A DNA stretch of 62,044 nucleotides from Bordetella parapertussis (GTDB lineage Bacteria > Pseudomonadota > Gammaproteobacteria > Burkholderiales > SG8-41), in the NCBI GenBank assembly GCA_945901405.1, contig CAMDLH010000011.1:1-62044 (forward strand). Reading direction: 5' to 3'. The notes beneath the pieces were generated by a model that was not told the DNA's origin, searched no databases, and saw only the letters and a program-made list of their open reading frames with translations. The stretch's first letter is position 1. Every line of letters starts with the position of its first letter. Both the position numbers and the translations under genes were made by a program. This document shows positions 1 through 9,000 of the stretch, piece by piece.

Positions 1-116
1 TGGGCCAGTTCCGTATGCTGCAGCGCTTGAGTGCGCAACTGCTGATGCAAAACATAGGCCGCGGCATGTTCCAGCAGACGCATACAATTGGCCAGAAACG
101 TGGTGCATGACGTGCG
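1..116 (-). pseudogene. IS1380-family transposase, C-terminal fragment
   Basis: Reading the minus strand from 116 to the window edge gives a peptide beginning RTSCTTFLANCMRLLEHAAA and continuing YVLHQQLRTQALQHTELA. This matches the conserved C-terminal stretch of IS1380-type DDE transposases (TSC-x-x-F-x-A-N, then AAAYVL and TELA). No start codon or catalytic domain precedes it; the same frame hits a stop just upstream, where the sequence changes to an IS91-like gene. It is therefore a fragment of a transposase whose front has been lost. The match is from memory of the family, not a search. Confidence 0.6.
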
Positions 117-117
117 C

Positions 118-549
118 CGGCGTCAGCAATTCGGGATGCACGGCAAACAGGCTCCTCAGCGGGATAGGGAACGACAGCACCCATTGCCGCACCGGCACGA
201 GCGGCAGGATGTTGTCTACCAGGTCGGCGGCGGTCTCGGCCATGCGCCGCGTGCCGCACGAGGGGCAGATTCCCCGCCGCTTGCAACTGAAGGCCACGAG
301 GGTGTCGCGCGCGCAGCCGTCACAACTCAGGCGCAGGAATCCATGGGCGAGGATGCCGCAGTTAAGATAGGCGTCGAAATCGTCCTTGACGAACTGGGGT
401 AGACCAGTGCCGCCGCTGGCGCTGTCTACTTCGGTGGCGAACGTTGCGTAGTGCTCACGCACCAGCCGGTAGAGCGGTGTTTGTTCGGGGCGGCGGCGTT
501 CGTAACGCGGTGCGTTGGCGGCCGCTTCGCGCAGGCGGGCTGCGCGCAT
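118..549 (-). pseudogene. IS91-like transposase, N-terminal zinc-binding fragment
   Basis: From an ATG at 549 the minus strand encodes MRAARLREAAANAPRYERRR and then LYRLVREHYATF, a zinc-binding segment with two CxxC pairs (SCDGC and CPSCG), FSCKRRGICP, and VRQWVLSFPIPLR. This is the N-terminal zinc-binding domain and start of the catalytic part of IS91-type Y2 transposases (IS801-like). The match stops at HPELLTP near 118, where the reading passes directly into IS1380-like sequence in another frame. The HUH and tyrosine motifs are absent, so it cannot be active. It sits immediately upstream of, and divergent from, the hyuAB gene. Confidence 0.75.
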
Positions 550-642
550 GGGGGTGCAAAAAAGATGTTTTTGTAACTGTCATTATATACATGCCTGTGT
601 GACCGAAATGGCGCTCGGCCGTCGTGTTAGCATTCCCTGCCC

Positions 643-3600
643 ATGAATACCCAAGCACAGCCCGCCCGCTGGCAATTCTGGATCGACCGCGGCGGCACCT
701 TTACCGATATCGTGGCGCGCCGCCCGGATGGCGCGCTGGTGACGCACAAGCTGCTCTCCGAGAACCCCGGCCACTACGAAGACGCGGCGCTTGCGGGCAT
801 GCGCGATCTGCTGGGTGTGGCACGCGAGGCGCCGATTCCCGCTAAACGCGTGGCCGTGGTGAAGATGGGTACCACCATCGCCACCAACGCGCTGCTGGAG
901 CGCAAGGGTGAACCCACCGCGCTTTTCATTACGCGCGGTTTTCGTGATGCGCTGCGCATTGCGTATCAGAACCGTCCGCGCATTTTTGACCGGCATATCG
1001 TGCTGCCGGAGCTGCTCTATGGCGCGGCGCATGAGATCGATGAGCGCATCGGCGCGCGCGGTGAGGTGCTGACGCCGCTGGATCTGGCACAGGCGCGGCG
1101 CGAAGTCGAAGCCACCTACAAATCGGGTTTTCGCAGCGCGGCCGTGGTGTGCATGCACGGCTATCGTTATCCGCAACACGAGCGGGCGCTGGCTGAACTT
1201 GCACGTGAATGCGGCTTCACGCAGGTGTCGGTGTCGCATGAAGTCAGTCCGCTGATGAAGCTGGTGTCGCGTGGCGACACCACGGTGGCGGATGCGTATC
1301 TGTCGCCGGTGCTGCGCCGTTACGTCGAGCGCATCACGCGTGAATTGCCCGGCGTGAAGGTGATGTTCATGCAGTCGAACGGCGGGCTTACCGACGCGCG
1401 GCGTTTTCATGGCAAGGACAGCGTGTTGTCCGGCCCCGCCGGCGGCGTGGTGGGTGCGGTGCGCAGCGCCGAGGGTGCGGGCTTCAATCGCATCATCGGC
1501 TTTGACATGGGCGGCACTTCGACTGACGTGTCGCACTACGCCGGCGAGTATGAGCGCGCGTTCGATACGCTGGTGGCGGGCGTGCGCATGCGCGCGCCGA
1601 TGATGAGCATCCACACCGTTGCCGCAGGCGGCGGTTCGATCCTTCACTTCGATGGGGCACGCATGCGGGTCGGCCCCGACTCCGCGGGCGCGCAGCCTGG
1701 CCCTGCTTGTTATGGGCGCGGCGGGCCGCTGACGGTGACGGATTGCAATGTTTTACTGGGGCGCATACAGCCGGCGTTTTTTCCGGCGGTGTTCGGCGCG
1801 GGGGGCGATGCGCCGCTGGATGCGGCAGCGACGCGCGAGAAATTCGTTTTTTTGCACTCAAAAATAGTAAATAAAAACAATAACTTACAAACAATCGAAG
1901 AAATTGCCGAAGGCTTTCTGCGCATCGCCGTGGACAACATGGCGAATGCGATCAAGAAGATTTCGGTGGCGCGCGGCTACGATGTCACGCGCTACACGCT
2001 GGCGTGTTTTGGCGGCGCGGCGGGGCAACATGCGTGTCTGGTTGCGGATGCGCTGGCGATGCCGCGCATTTATATTCATCCTTATGCGGGTGTGCTTTCG
2101 GCGTACGGCATGGGGCTGGCCGATATCACCGCGATGCGCGAGCAGGCGGTTGAGGCGCGGCTTGAGGCGAGGTTGTTGCCGCGTTTGATTTCAACGCTCG
2201 ATACGCTGGCTGATGCCGCGCGCGCGGAAGTGCTGGCGCAGGACGTTGCAGGCGCACAGATCAGCATGGCGCGGCGTGTGCAGATCAAATATGAGGGCAC
2301 CGATACCACCTTGACCGTGAACTTCGGTTCGGTGGACGAGATGACGCGCGCGTTCGAGCAGGCGTATCGCGGGCGATATAGTTTTCTGATGCCCGAGCGT
2401 GCGCTGGTGGTGGAGTCGGTGGTGGTGGAGACAATTGGCAACGCAACTGTCGAATCCGCGATTAACCCGCTGCATCAAGGTTTCGTGGTTGCCCCTCACC
2501 CCAACCCGGCCCCTCGCCTGCTTGCGCAGGCTCTCCCCGCTGAAGCGGGGCGAGGGCGCTTGGCCGCTGGTCACGCCAAATTTACAGACGAAGCAGCCAA
2601 GGCTGACACCCATGTCCGCGTTTACAGCAACGGCGCAGATCACAACGCCCCGCTCTATCGCCGCGAGCATCTGCGCCCTGGCCACGTCGTCAGCGGCCCC
2701 GCGATTATCGCCGAGGCCAATGCCACGACGGTGATCGAACCCGACTGGCAGGCCAAGGTCACGCGCGACGATCATCTGGTGCTGACACGCGCGAAACCGC
2801 GTCCGGCGCGCACTGCGGTCGGCACGCGTGTCGATCCGGTGATGCTGGAGATTTTCAACAATCTGTTCATGGCCATCGCCGAGCAGATGGGTGTCACGCT
2901 CGCCAATACCGCGTATTCGGTGAACATCAAGGAGCGGCTGGATTTTTCGTGTGCGCTGTTCAACGCCGAGGGTGAACTGATCGCCAACGCGCCGCACATG
3001 CCGGTGCATCTGGGTTCGATGGGCGAGAGCGTGCGCTCGGTGATACGCGACAACTCTGGCCGCATGCGCGCGGGTGATGTGTTCATGTTGAATGATCCGT
3101 ATCGCGGCGGCACGCATCTGCCCGATATCACGGTGATCACGCCGGTGTTTGATGCGGCGGGCACGCATGTGCTGTTTTACGTCGGCTCGCGCGGGCATCA
3201 TGCCGATATCGGCGGTATTACGCCCGGCTCGATGCCTCCCGCGTCACGCCACATCGACGAAGAAGGCGTGCTCATCACCAACTTTTTATTGGTCGAAGGC
3301 GGCACGCTGCGCGAGGCCGAAACGCGCGCGCTGCTTGCCGGTGCGCGGTATCCGTCGCGCAACATCGAGCAGAATCTCGCCGACTTGCGCGCGATGATCG
3401 CCGCCAATCAGAAAGGTGTTACCGAGATACTGCGTATGGTCGATGAGTTTGGATTGAACGTGGTGCACGACTACATGCGCCACGTGCAGGACAACGCCGA
3501 GGAATGCGTGCGCCGCGTAATCGGCGCGTTGAAGGATGGCGAATTCAGCTACGAGATGGACGACGGCGCGGTCATCCACTTGGAGATCACCATTGATCAC

Positions 3601-4359
3601 ACAGCACGCAGCGGCGTCATCGATTTCACCGGCACCTCCGCGCAGCGCGACAGTAATTTCAACGCGCCCTCGGCGGTGACGATGGCGGCGGTACTCTATG
3701 TGTTCCGCTCGCTGGTGGATGACGATATTCCGCTCAACGCGGGCTGCCTTAAACCGCTGCGCGTGATTATTCCCGAAGGCTGCATGCTGAATCCGCGCTA
3801 CCCGGCGGCCGTGGTGGCAGGCAATGTGGAGACCTCCCAGTGCGTGACCGATGCGCTTTACGGTGCACTTGGCGCGATGGGCGCGTCCCAAGGCACAATG
3901 AATAATTTCACTTTCGGCAACGAGCGTCATCAATACTACGAAACCATCTCCGGCGGCTCTGGCGCGGGGCCGGGTTTTGACGGCACGAGTGTGGTGCAGA
4001 CGCACATGACTAATTCGCGTTTGACCGACCCGGAAGTTTTGGAATGGCGCTTTCCCGTGCTGCTGGAAAGTTTCGAGATTCGCCAAGGCAGCGGCGGCAA
4101 GGGCAAAACCAACGGCGGCAACGGCGCAACGCGGCGCGTGCGTTTTCTCGAAGCGATGACCGCCGCGATATTGTCCGGCCACCGCCGCGTGCCGCCGTAC
4201 GGCATGGCCGGCGGCAAGCCCGGCCAGCCCGGCAGAAATTACGTCGTACGCGCCAACGGCGCCACGGACGAACTCGGCGGCTGTGACGAAACCGCGATGA
4301 ACACAGGCGACGTGTTCGTGATCGAGACGCCGGGCGGAGGCGGCTACGGCGCAGCTTGA
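643..4359 (+). CDS. Fused hydantoinase/5-oxoprolinase (HyuA-HyuB), 1238 aa
   Basis: ATP-dependent amidohydrolase of the 5-oxoprolinase/N-methylhydantoinase family, with both subunits in one chain as in full-length 5-oxoprolinases. The HyuA part carries the ATPase motifs [10 protein letters not shown] (residues 15-24) and [12 protein letters not shown] (about 286) and [12 protein letters not shown]. The HyuB part starts near residue 731 and has [12 protein letters not shown] at about 817. The exact substrate cannot be told from sequence. Two stretches look foreign. Residues about 404-420 are an AT-rich run ([10 protein letters not shown]) in an otherwise GC-rich gene, and residues about 616-640 come from a stem-loop repeat read in frame. 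It is followed after about 50 bp by a Bug-type receptor, which suggests a catabolic unit for an imported organic acid or cyclic amide. Confidence 0.88.
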   Translation: MNTQAQPARWQFWIDRGGTFTDIVARRPDGALVTHKLLSENPGHYEDAALAGMRDLLGVAREAPIPAKRVAVVKMGTTIATNALLERKGEPTALFITRGFRDALRIAYQNRPRIFDRHIVLPELLYGAAHEIDERIGARGEVLTPLDLAQARREVEATYKSGFRSAAVVCMHGYRYPQHERALAELARECGFTQVSVSHEVSPLMKLVSRGDTTVADAYLSPVLRRYVERITRELPGVKVMFMQSNGGLTDARRFHGKDSVLSGPAGGVVGAVRSAEGAGFNRIIGFDMGGTSTDVSHYAGEYERAFDTLVAGVRMRAPMMSIHTVAAGGGSILHFDGARMRVGPDSAGAQPGPACYGRGGPLTVTDCNVLLGRIQPAFFPAVFGAGGDAPLDAAATREKFVFLHSKIVNKNNNLQTIEEIAEGFLRIAVDNMANAIKKISVARGYDVTRYTLACFGGAAGQHACLVADALAMPRIYIHPYAGVLSAYGMGLADITAMREQAVEARLEARLLPRLISTLDTLADAARAEVLAQDVAGAQISMARRVQIKYEGTDTTLTVNFGSVDEMTRAFEQAYRGRYSFLMPERALVVESVVVETIGNATVESAINPLHQGFVVAPHPNPAPRLLAQALPAEAGRGRLAAGHAKFTDEAAKADTHVRVYSNGADHNAPLYRREHLRPGHVVSGPAIIAEANATTVIEPDWQAKVTRDDHLVLTRAKPRPARTAVGTRVDPVMLEIFNNLFMAIAEQMGVTLANTAYSVNIKERLDFSCALFNAEGELIANAPHMPVHLGSMGESVRSVIRDNSGRMRAGDVFMLNDPYRGGTHLPDITVITPVFDAAGTHVLFYVGSRGHHADIGGITPGSMPPASRHIDEEGVLITNFLLVEGGTLREAETRALLAGARYPSRNIEQNLADLRAMIAANQKGVTEILRMVDEFGLNVVHDYMRHVQDNAEECVRRVIGALKDGEFSYEMDDGAVIHLEITIDHTARSGVIDFTGTSAQRDSNFNAPSAVTMAAVLYVFRSLVDDDIPLNAGCLKPLRVIIPEGCMLNPRYPAAVVAGNVETSQCVTDALYGALGAMGASQGTMNNFTFGNERHQYYETISGGSGAGPGFDGTSVVQTHMTNSRLTDPEVLEWRFPVLLESFEIRQGSGGKGKTNGGNGATRRVRFLEAMTAAILSGHRRVPPYGMAGGKPGQPGRNYVVRANGATDELGGCDETAMNTGDVFVIETPGGGGYGAA
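1861..1889 (+). repeat. Dispersed AT-rich element, copy inside hyuAB
   Basis: The sense strand reads AAAATAGTAAAT, then AAAAACAATAACTTACA. It shares the core AAAAACANNNACTTAC with copies at 5370, 10642, 36533 and 58453. Here it is translated in frame as [10 protein letters not shown]. As I recall related oxoprolinases, the stretch has the same length in them but an unrelated alanine-rich sequence, so this looks like a replacement rather than an added insertion. Confidence 0.7.
2491..2560 (+). repeat. REP-like GC-rich stem-loop repeat inside hyuAB
   Basis: The segment runs CCCCTCACCCCAACCC, then CTCTCCCCGC, a short loop, and GCGGGGCGAGGG. The same family appears in inverted orientation at 17405-17447 in a non-coding gap. 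Its stem is CCCCGC paired with GCGGGG. It is open in the hyuAB frame and adds about 25-30 residues ([20 protein letters not shown] and following) between conserved blocks of the HyuA part. Confidence 0.7.
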
Positions 4360-4374
4360 TGCGCCGCACGCGTC

Positions 4375-4380
4375 TATAAT
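4375..4380 (+). promoter_or_regulatory. Candidate -10 box before the Bug receptor gene
   Basis: A perfect TATAAT lies 32 bp before the chosen ATG of the receptor gene, just after the hyuAB stop. The only -35-like hexamer, TTGATG at 4356, is too close at 13 bp spacing. This is a weak candidate for a secondary promoter within a presumed operon. Confidence 0.3.
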
Positions 4381-4411
4381 GCGTCTCTCGTCACACGCAC
4401 AAAGAACCACC

Positions 4412-5371
4412 ATGCTCCGCACCACAACTTTGCTTTGCGCTTTATTCGCGGCAATCAACTGCGCGTTCGCTCAACAATTTCCCAGTAAACCCATTCGCAT
4501 CATCGTGCCCTTCGCCGCCGGTGGTCCATCGGACATCACCTCGCGCAATATCTCGCCGCGTTTGACGGAGTTGCTGGGCGTGTCCATCGTGGTTGATAAC
4601 CGCGGCGGCGCAAGTGGTTTCATAGGTGCCGAAATAGTGGCGAAAGCTCCGGCAGACGGCTACACGCTGCTCGCCGGCACCGCGACGATCACCTCGATCA
4701 ACATGGCGGTGTATCCCAAGCGGCCCTACGACACGCTGCGCGATTTGCAGCCGTTGACGCCGCTGATGGCCACCGACACGCTGCTGGTCGCACACCCTTC
4801 CCTGCCCGTGCGCGGCTTGAAGGAATTGGTGGCGCTCGCCAAAGCGCGTCCCGATCTCGCGATGGCCTCGGGCGGCACCGGCAGCATCCTGCATCTCGCG
4901 CTGGAATTGCTCAACACACAGGCCGGCACGCAGATCACGCACGTGCCGTACAAGGGCGCAGGCCCCGCGGTGATCGACATCATCGGCGGGCAGATCAACG
5001 CGATGTTTGTCGATCTGCCGGTGATCCTGCCTTACGTGAGCAGCGGCAAGGCGCGCGCGCTTGCCATCGCCAGCCCCAAGCGCTCGAAGTATGTGCCCGA
5101 CACGCCGACCACGGCCGAGGGCGGATTCCCCGGCGTGCAGGTGAGCAACGTTTACTCGCTGCTGTTGCCGGCGAAAACGCCGCGTGACATCGTGATGAAG
5201 CTGCACGACGCCGTGGTTAAAACCATCGCCACACCCGACGTGCGCGAAAAATTCATCAACGTTGGCGCCGATCCGCTGACCATGAGCCCGGAAGATTTCA
5301 CCGCCTTCATCCGCAAGGATATCGACACCTGGGCCAAGGTGGCGCAGGCGGCGCGTATCAAGCTCGATTAA
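4412..5371 (+). CDS. Bug-family tripartite tricarboxylate receptor (TctC-like)
   Basis: Periplasmic solute-binding protein of the Bug/TctC family, 319 aa from the ATG at 4412. That start gives a normal signal peptide (MLRTTTLLCALFAAINCAFA, with cleavage after AFA). An in-frame ATG 11 codons upstream would put charged residues before it. Family signatures are FPSKPIRIIVPFAAGG at the mature N-terminus, DNRGGASG, the Y(K)GAGPA-type binding loop (HVPYKGAGPAVIDIIGGQ) and PDTPTTAE. Bug receptors bind small carboxylates or amides. No TctA or TctB membrane subunits are nearby, so it is an orphan receptor, which is common in Burkholderiales. The stop codon at 5369-5371 touches a copy of the AT-rich element. 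Confidence 0.9.
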   Translation: MLRTTTLLCALFAAINCAFAQQFPSKPIRIIVPFAAGGPSDITSRNISPRLTELLGVSIVVDNRGGASGFIGAEIVAKAPADGYTLLAGTATITSINMAVYPKRPYDTLRDLQPLTPLMATDTLLVAHPSLPVRGLKELVALAKARPDLAMASGGTGSILHLALELLNTQAGTQITHVPYKGAGPAVIDIIGGQINAMFVDLPVILPYVSSGKARALAIASPKRSKYVPDTPTTAEGGFPGVQVSNVYSLLLPAKTPRDIVMKLHDAVVKTIATPDVREKFINVGADPLTMSPEDFTAFIRKDIDTWAKVAQAARIKLD

Positions 5372-5398
5372 AAACTTGTTTAAAAACAATTACTTACG
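5370..5398 (+). repeat. Dispersed AT-rich element after the Bug gene
   Basis: The sense strand reads AAAAACTTGTTT, then AAAAACAATTACTTACG. It begins on the stop codon of the Bug gene and fills most of the gap to the next gene at 5411. Confidence 0.7.
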
Positions 5399-5410
5399 TA
5401 TATATATCTC

Positions 5411-5938
5411 ATGGCACGCGTACCGCTGATCGACGAAAACAATCCTGCTCTCGCCGCGTTGATCGCGAAACTCAAGGGCGCGCGCGGCGGCAAGTTGTTG
5501 AATCTTTATCGCGTGCTGTTGAACAGCCCATCGGTCGCCGAAGCATGGCAGGCGTTTAATCAGGCGATACGCTTTAACACCGCGCTCGACGACGAGGCGC
5601 GTGAACTCGCGATCCTGCGCGTGTCGAAATTAAACGGCGCGGATTATCAGTTTCAAATACACGCCACGAAATACGCGCCCGAGGCCGGCATCACGCCGCG
5701 GCAAATCACGGCCATCGAAGGCGACTGGAATTCAAGCCTGTTCGCGCCCGCGCATCGCGCGTTGCTCGCCTACACCGACGCGATGACCAATGAAATCGAG
5801 GTATCCGATGAAGTGTTCGAGCGTGTACGCAAACATTACACCCACGCGCAAATCGTCGATCTCACGGTGTTGATCGCGGCCTACAACATGCATACACGCG
5901 TGGGGCGTGCGTTGCGCATCGATCCGGAAACATCCTGA
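5411..5938 (+). CDS. Carboxymuconolactone decarboxylase-family protein (no CxxC)
   Basis: A 175-residue all-helical protein of the CMD/AhpD-like superfamily, recognised from LLNSPSVAEAWQAFN, the conserved ELAILRVSKLNGADYQF helix and the following HATKY...AGIT segment. Peroxidase-type AhpD members have a CxxC pair in this region; here there is no cysteine at that position, so a disulfide-based reductase role is unlikely. A decarboxylase or lyase-like role in the catabolic cluster is possible but unproven. It lies 39 bp after the Bug receptor stop, with the AT-rich element between them. A second, different CMD protein with CxxC is encoded at 12400. Confidence 0.75.
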   Translation: MARVPLIDENNPALAALIAKLKGARGGKLLNLYRVLLNSPSVAEAWQAFNQAIRFNTALDDEARELAILRVSKLNGADYQFQIHATKYAPEAGITPRQITAIEGDWNSSLFAPAHRALLAYTDAMTNEIEVSDEVFERVRKHYTHAQIVDLTVLIAAYNMHTRVGRALRIDPETS

Positions 5939-5991
5939 TAAAAGGCCCATCGTAGTCATTCATCGCCGCGCGCTTGGCGGGAAAACGCCTG

Positions 5992-6005
5992 GCCGCCATG
6001 GCGGC
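5992..6005. repeat. Perfect 14-bp palindrome before the helicase gene
   Basis: GCCGCCATGGCGGC is its own reverse complement. It lies about 20 bp before the TTG start of the SNF2-type gene and follows GGCGGGAAAACGCC, a second small inverted repeat. It could form a hairpin near the ribosome-binding region or be an operator. There is no direct evidence for either. Confidence 0.4.
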
Positions 6006-6025
6006 ATCGCACACGGAATACACTT

Positions 6026-9000
6026 TTGAGCACATCTCTCTGGTTCAAGCCTGAATCGCTTTTCCGCTTTACCGACATTGCCACTTGGTCTCGTGGCATG
6101 GCGCTTTTCCGCAACCAGCAAAGCGTACTGAGCCTGGATATCGAAGGCTCCAGCGATCATTGGGTGCTGTTCGGCGAAGTGCAAGGCAGCCAGCGCGCGC
6201 CCTACGAGGTGTCCATCGAGATGAGCTTTTCGCCTGACGGACGCGTTCTCAAGTGGGACAGCCAATGCGATTGTCCGGTTACCTACCAATGCAAGCACGG
6301 TGTCGCGCTGATGATCGAGGCCGCGCACATGGGCCTGGCGCTGCTCAAGGATCAATCGCCGGACGAACAACAACCCGCCTCGGTGCGCGGCGAAGCAACG
6401 CACAAGACCGCCCAGGATCGTGCGGAGGAAATAGCGCGTATCGAGGCGGAGAATCAATTGCTGGGCTGGCTGCGGGACATGGCTCGCGCCAACGGTGCGC
6501 CCGTGCCCGACACGCCCATCCGCGGCAACTATCCATTCGCCGGCAAGCCGAGGAATGAGCAGTACCTTTATTTGCTCAGCGTGCCGCACGCCGGCAGCGC
6601 GAGACCGCGGTTGCAGATTGACGCCGCGGTGTCCCACCTCAAACTGAATGGCACTTGGGCCAAACCCAAGGCCATCCGCTACGCGCCTTATCAGGGGCAG
6701 GCGGTGTATGACCAGGCCACGCCGGCCGACCGCGAGGTGCTCAAGTTGATCAGCGCCATGCCCGACACGCTCTACCACGCCTACAGTACGTCCTTCAGCA
6801 GCGCGCCAGCAGGACGCGCTGGAATGCTCGCGCTGGAACTCGCGGCCAGTACCGGCAGGCTCTATGTGAAAGATGACGGCGGCGGCCCCGCGCAGGCGGT
6901 GCGCTGGGGCGAGCCGCGCACCCTGCACTGGGCGTGGCACGAAGTCAGCCATCTGAAAGCCGCCGAACCTGGCTGGGTCTTGCGCGCCACGCTGAAAGAC
7001 GGCAACGCCGCACTATGCCTGAACAATCCGCCGCTGTATCTGGACGCGGAACAAGGCCGATGCGGCCCGGTGGAAGCCCCTGGCATTGCCCCCGGCGCGC
7101 TGGAGGTGTTGCTGCGTGCGCCGGCGCTAAAGCCCTCCGCGCTGCAAAAACATCAAGTGAGTCTGTTGCGCCATCTGGGCGCCGTGCCTCCGCCGCCCGG
7201 CGTGCGCGCGCCCACGATACTGCAAGGCATCACGCCCGCGGCCTGCCTCAACCTGACACCCGTGGCGCAGACGGACACGCCGCGGCAGGGTCTGGTGCAA
7301 GCGCAATTGCGCTTTGACTACCAGGGCCATCGCGGCTGGTGGATGAATGAACCCGCCGCCGTGCTGATTGACGACCCCGCGGGCAGTATTCTTCTGCATC
7401 GCGATGTAGCCGCCGAGCAAGAGGCGATCACCCGCTTGCTCAATATCGGCCTCGCCGCCGACGGCCAGGGCGGATTCAACATTCCGGGGCATGCGTCGCA
7501 ACAAGCGTGGCTGCGCTGGGCCGATGAAGGCTTTGCAACACTTCGCAACGCAGGCTTCGCGCTCACATTGGATGATGCCCTGCAAAACTGGATCAGCCGC
7601 GCCGACACGCTGAGTGTGCGCATGCAGCCGCAGGCGGGTGATAAAGCTGAAAGCAGCGACGATACATTCGAGGGTGAAGGTGAAGGCGAAGGCGAGGCCG
7701 CCTCGCCATGGTTTGACTTGTCACTCGGCATGGAGATCAACGGGCAGCGCCACAATATTCTGCCCTGGCTGCCGGAGTTGCTGGCGCAGGCTGCCGCCAG
7801 CCAGCCGGATGCGCAAACCGGCTTGCCCAATCTTCCGCCCTTCATTTACCTGCGCGCGCGCGAAGGCAGCGGTTTCATTCGCCTGCCCACCGAGGCGTTG
7901 AGGCCGTGGATGGCGGCGCTGCTGGAATTGGTAGGCGACCGCGAACACAATTTTTCAGGTGATAGCCTCAAGCTCTCGCGGCTGGACGCACTGCGCGCGA
8001 GCGCCGCGCTGGGCGAAGGCGCTACGTGGGAAGGTGCGAAGTCACTGCGCGCCATGATGCAACAACTCACCGGCCGCAGCGAATTGCCCGTGATTCCGGC
8101 GCCGCAAGGCGTGCTGGCGAGCCTGCGGCCTTATCAGCAGCAGGGTTTGAATTGGCTGCAATTCCTGCGTCAGCACGGTCTGGACGGCATCCTCGCCGAT
8201 GACATGGGTCTGGGCAAGACGCTGCAAACGCTGGTGCATATTCAGGTTGAAAAAGATGCCGGGCACTTGAACCGCCCCGCGCTCATCATCGCCCCGGTGA
8301 GCCTGATGGGTAACTGGCAGCGCGAAGCCGCGCGCTTTTGCCCGCAACTGCGCAGCCTGGTACTGCACGGCAAAGACCGCCACGAAATCGCCGATACCAT
8401 GTCCGAGCACGACATCGTGATCGCGCCCTATTCGCTGTTGCAACGCGACCGCGAACGCTGGCTCGAGGCGAAGTGGCACCTCGTCGTGCTCGACGAAGCG
8501 CAGAATATCAAGAACGCCAGCACCCACGCGGCACAGGTAGCCGCTCAATTGCAGACCCGGCACCGCTTGTGCCTGTCTGGCACACCGATGGAAAACCATC
8601 TAGGCGAGCTGTGGAGCTTGTTTCACTTCCTCATGCCGGGCTTTCTGGGCAGCCACAAGCGCTTTAACGATTTGTTCCGCACGCCGATTGAAAAACAGGG
8701 CGACACACAGCGCATGGCGCAGTTGCGCGCGCGCGTCACCCCGTTCATGCTCCGGCGCACCAAGGCGGTGGTGGCGGCCGAACTGCCGCCCAAGGTCGAG
8801 ACCGTGATGCGCGTCGAACTGCTGGGCAAACAGGCCGATCTTTACGAGACCATACGCCTGGGGATGGAGAAAACCGTGCGCGAGGCGTTGAGCGCCAAGG
8901 GGCTGGCCAAATCGCATATCACCATCCTCGATGCGTTGCTCAAGCTGCGCCAGGTGTGTTGCGACCCGCGGCTGGTAGCGCTTGAGACCGCAAAAAAAAT

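Noticed and set aside
560..600. TTTTTGTAACTGTCATTATA stretch before the IS91 fragment as an element copy
   Set aside because: It shares a few bases with the rnhB copy but lacks the AAAAACANNNACTTAC core. It may simply be the end of the insertion sequence.
583..1647. Long open frame on the minus strand opposite hyuAB (354 codons), and similar ones at 2191-3201 and 3286-4458
   Set aside because: The translations are rich in His, Arg and Ala with no family pattern, and they mirror the third-position GC of the real plus-strand gene. They are shadows.
5960..6952. 330-codon minus-strand frame opposite the SNF2 helicase start
   Set aside because: It covers the coding start and SWIM region of a clearly real gene and has no recognisable domain.
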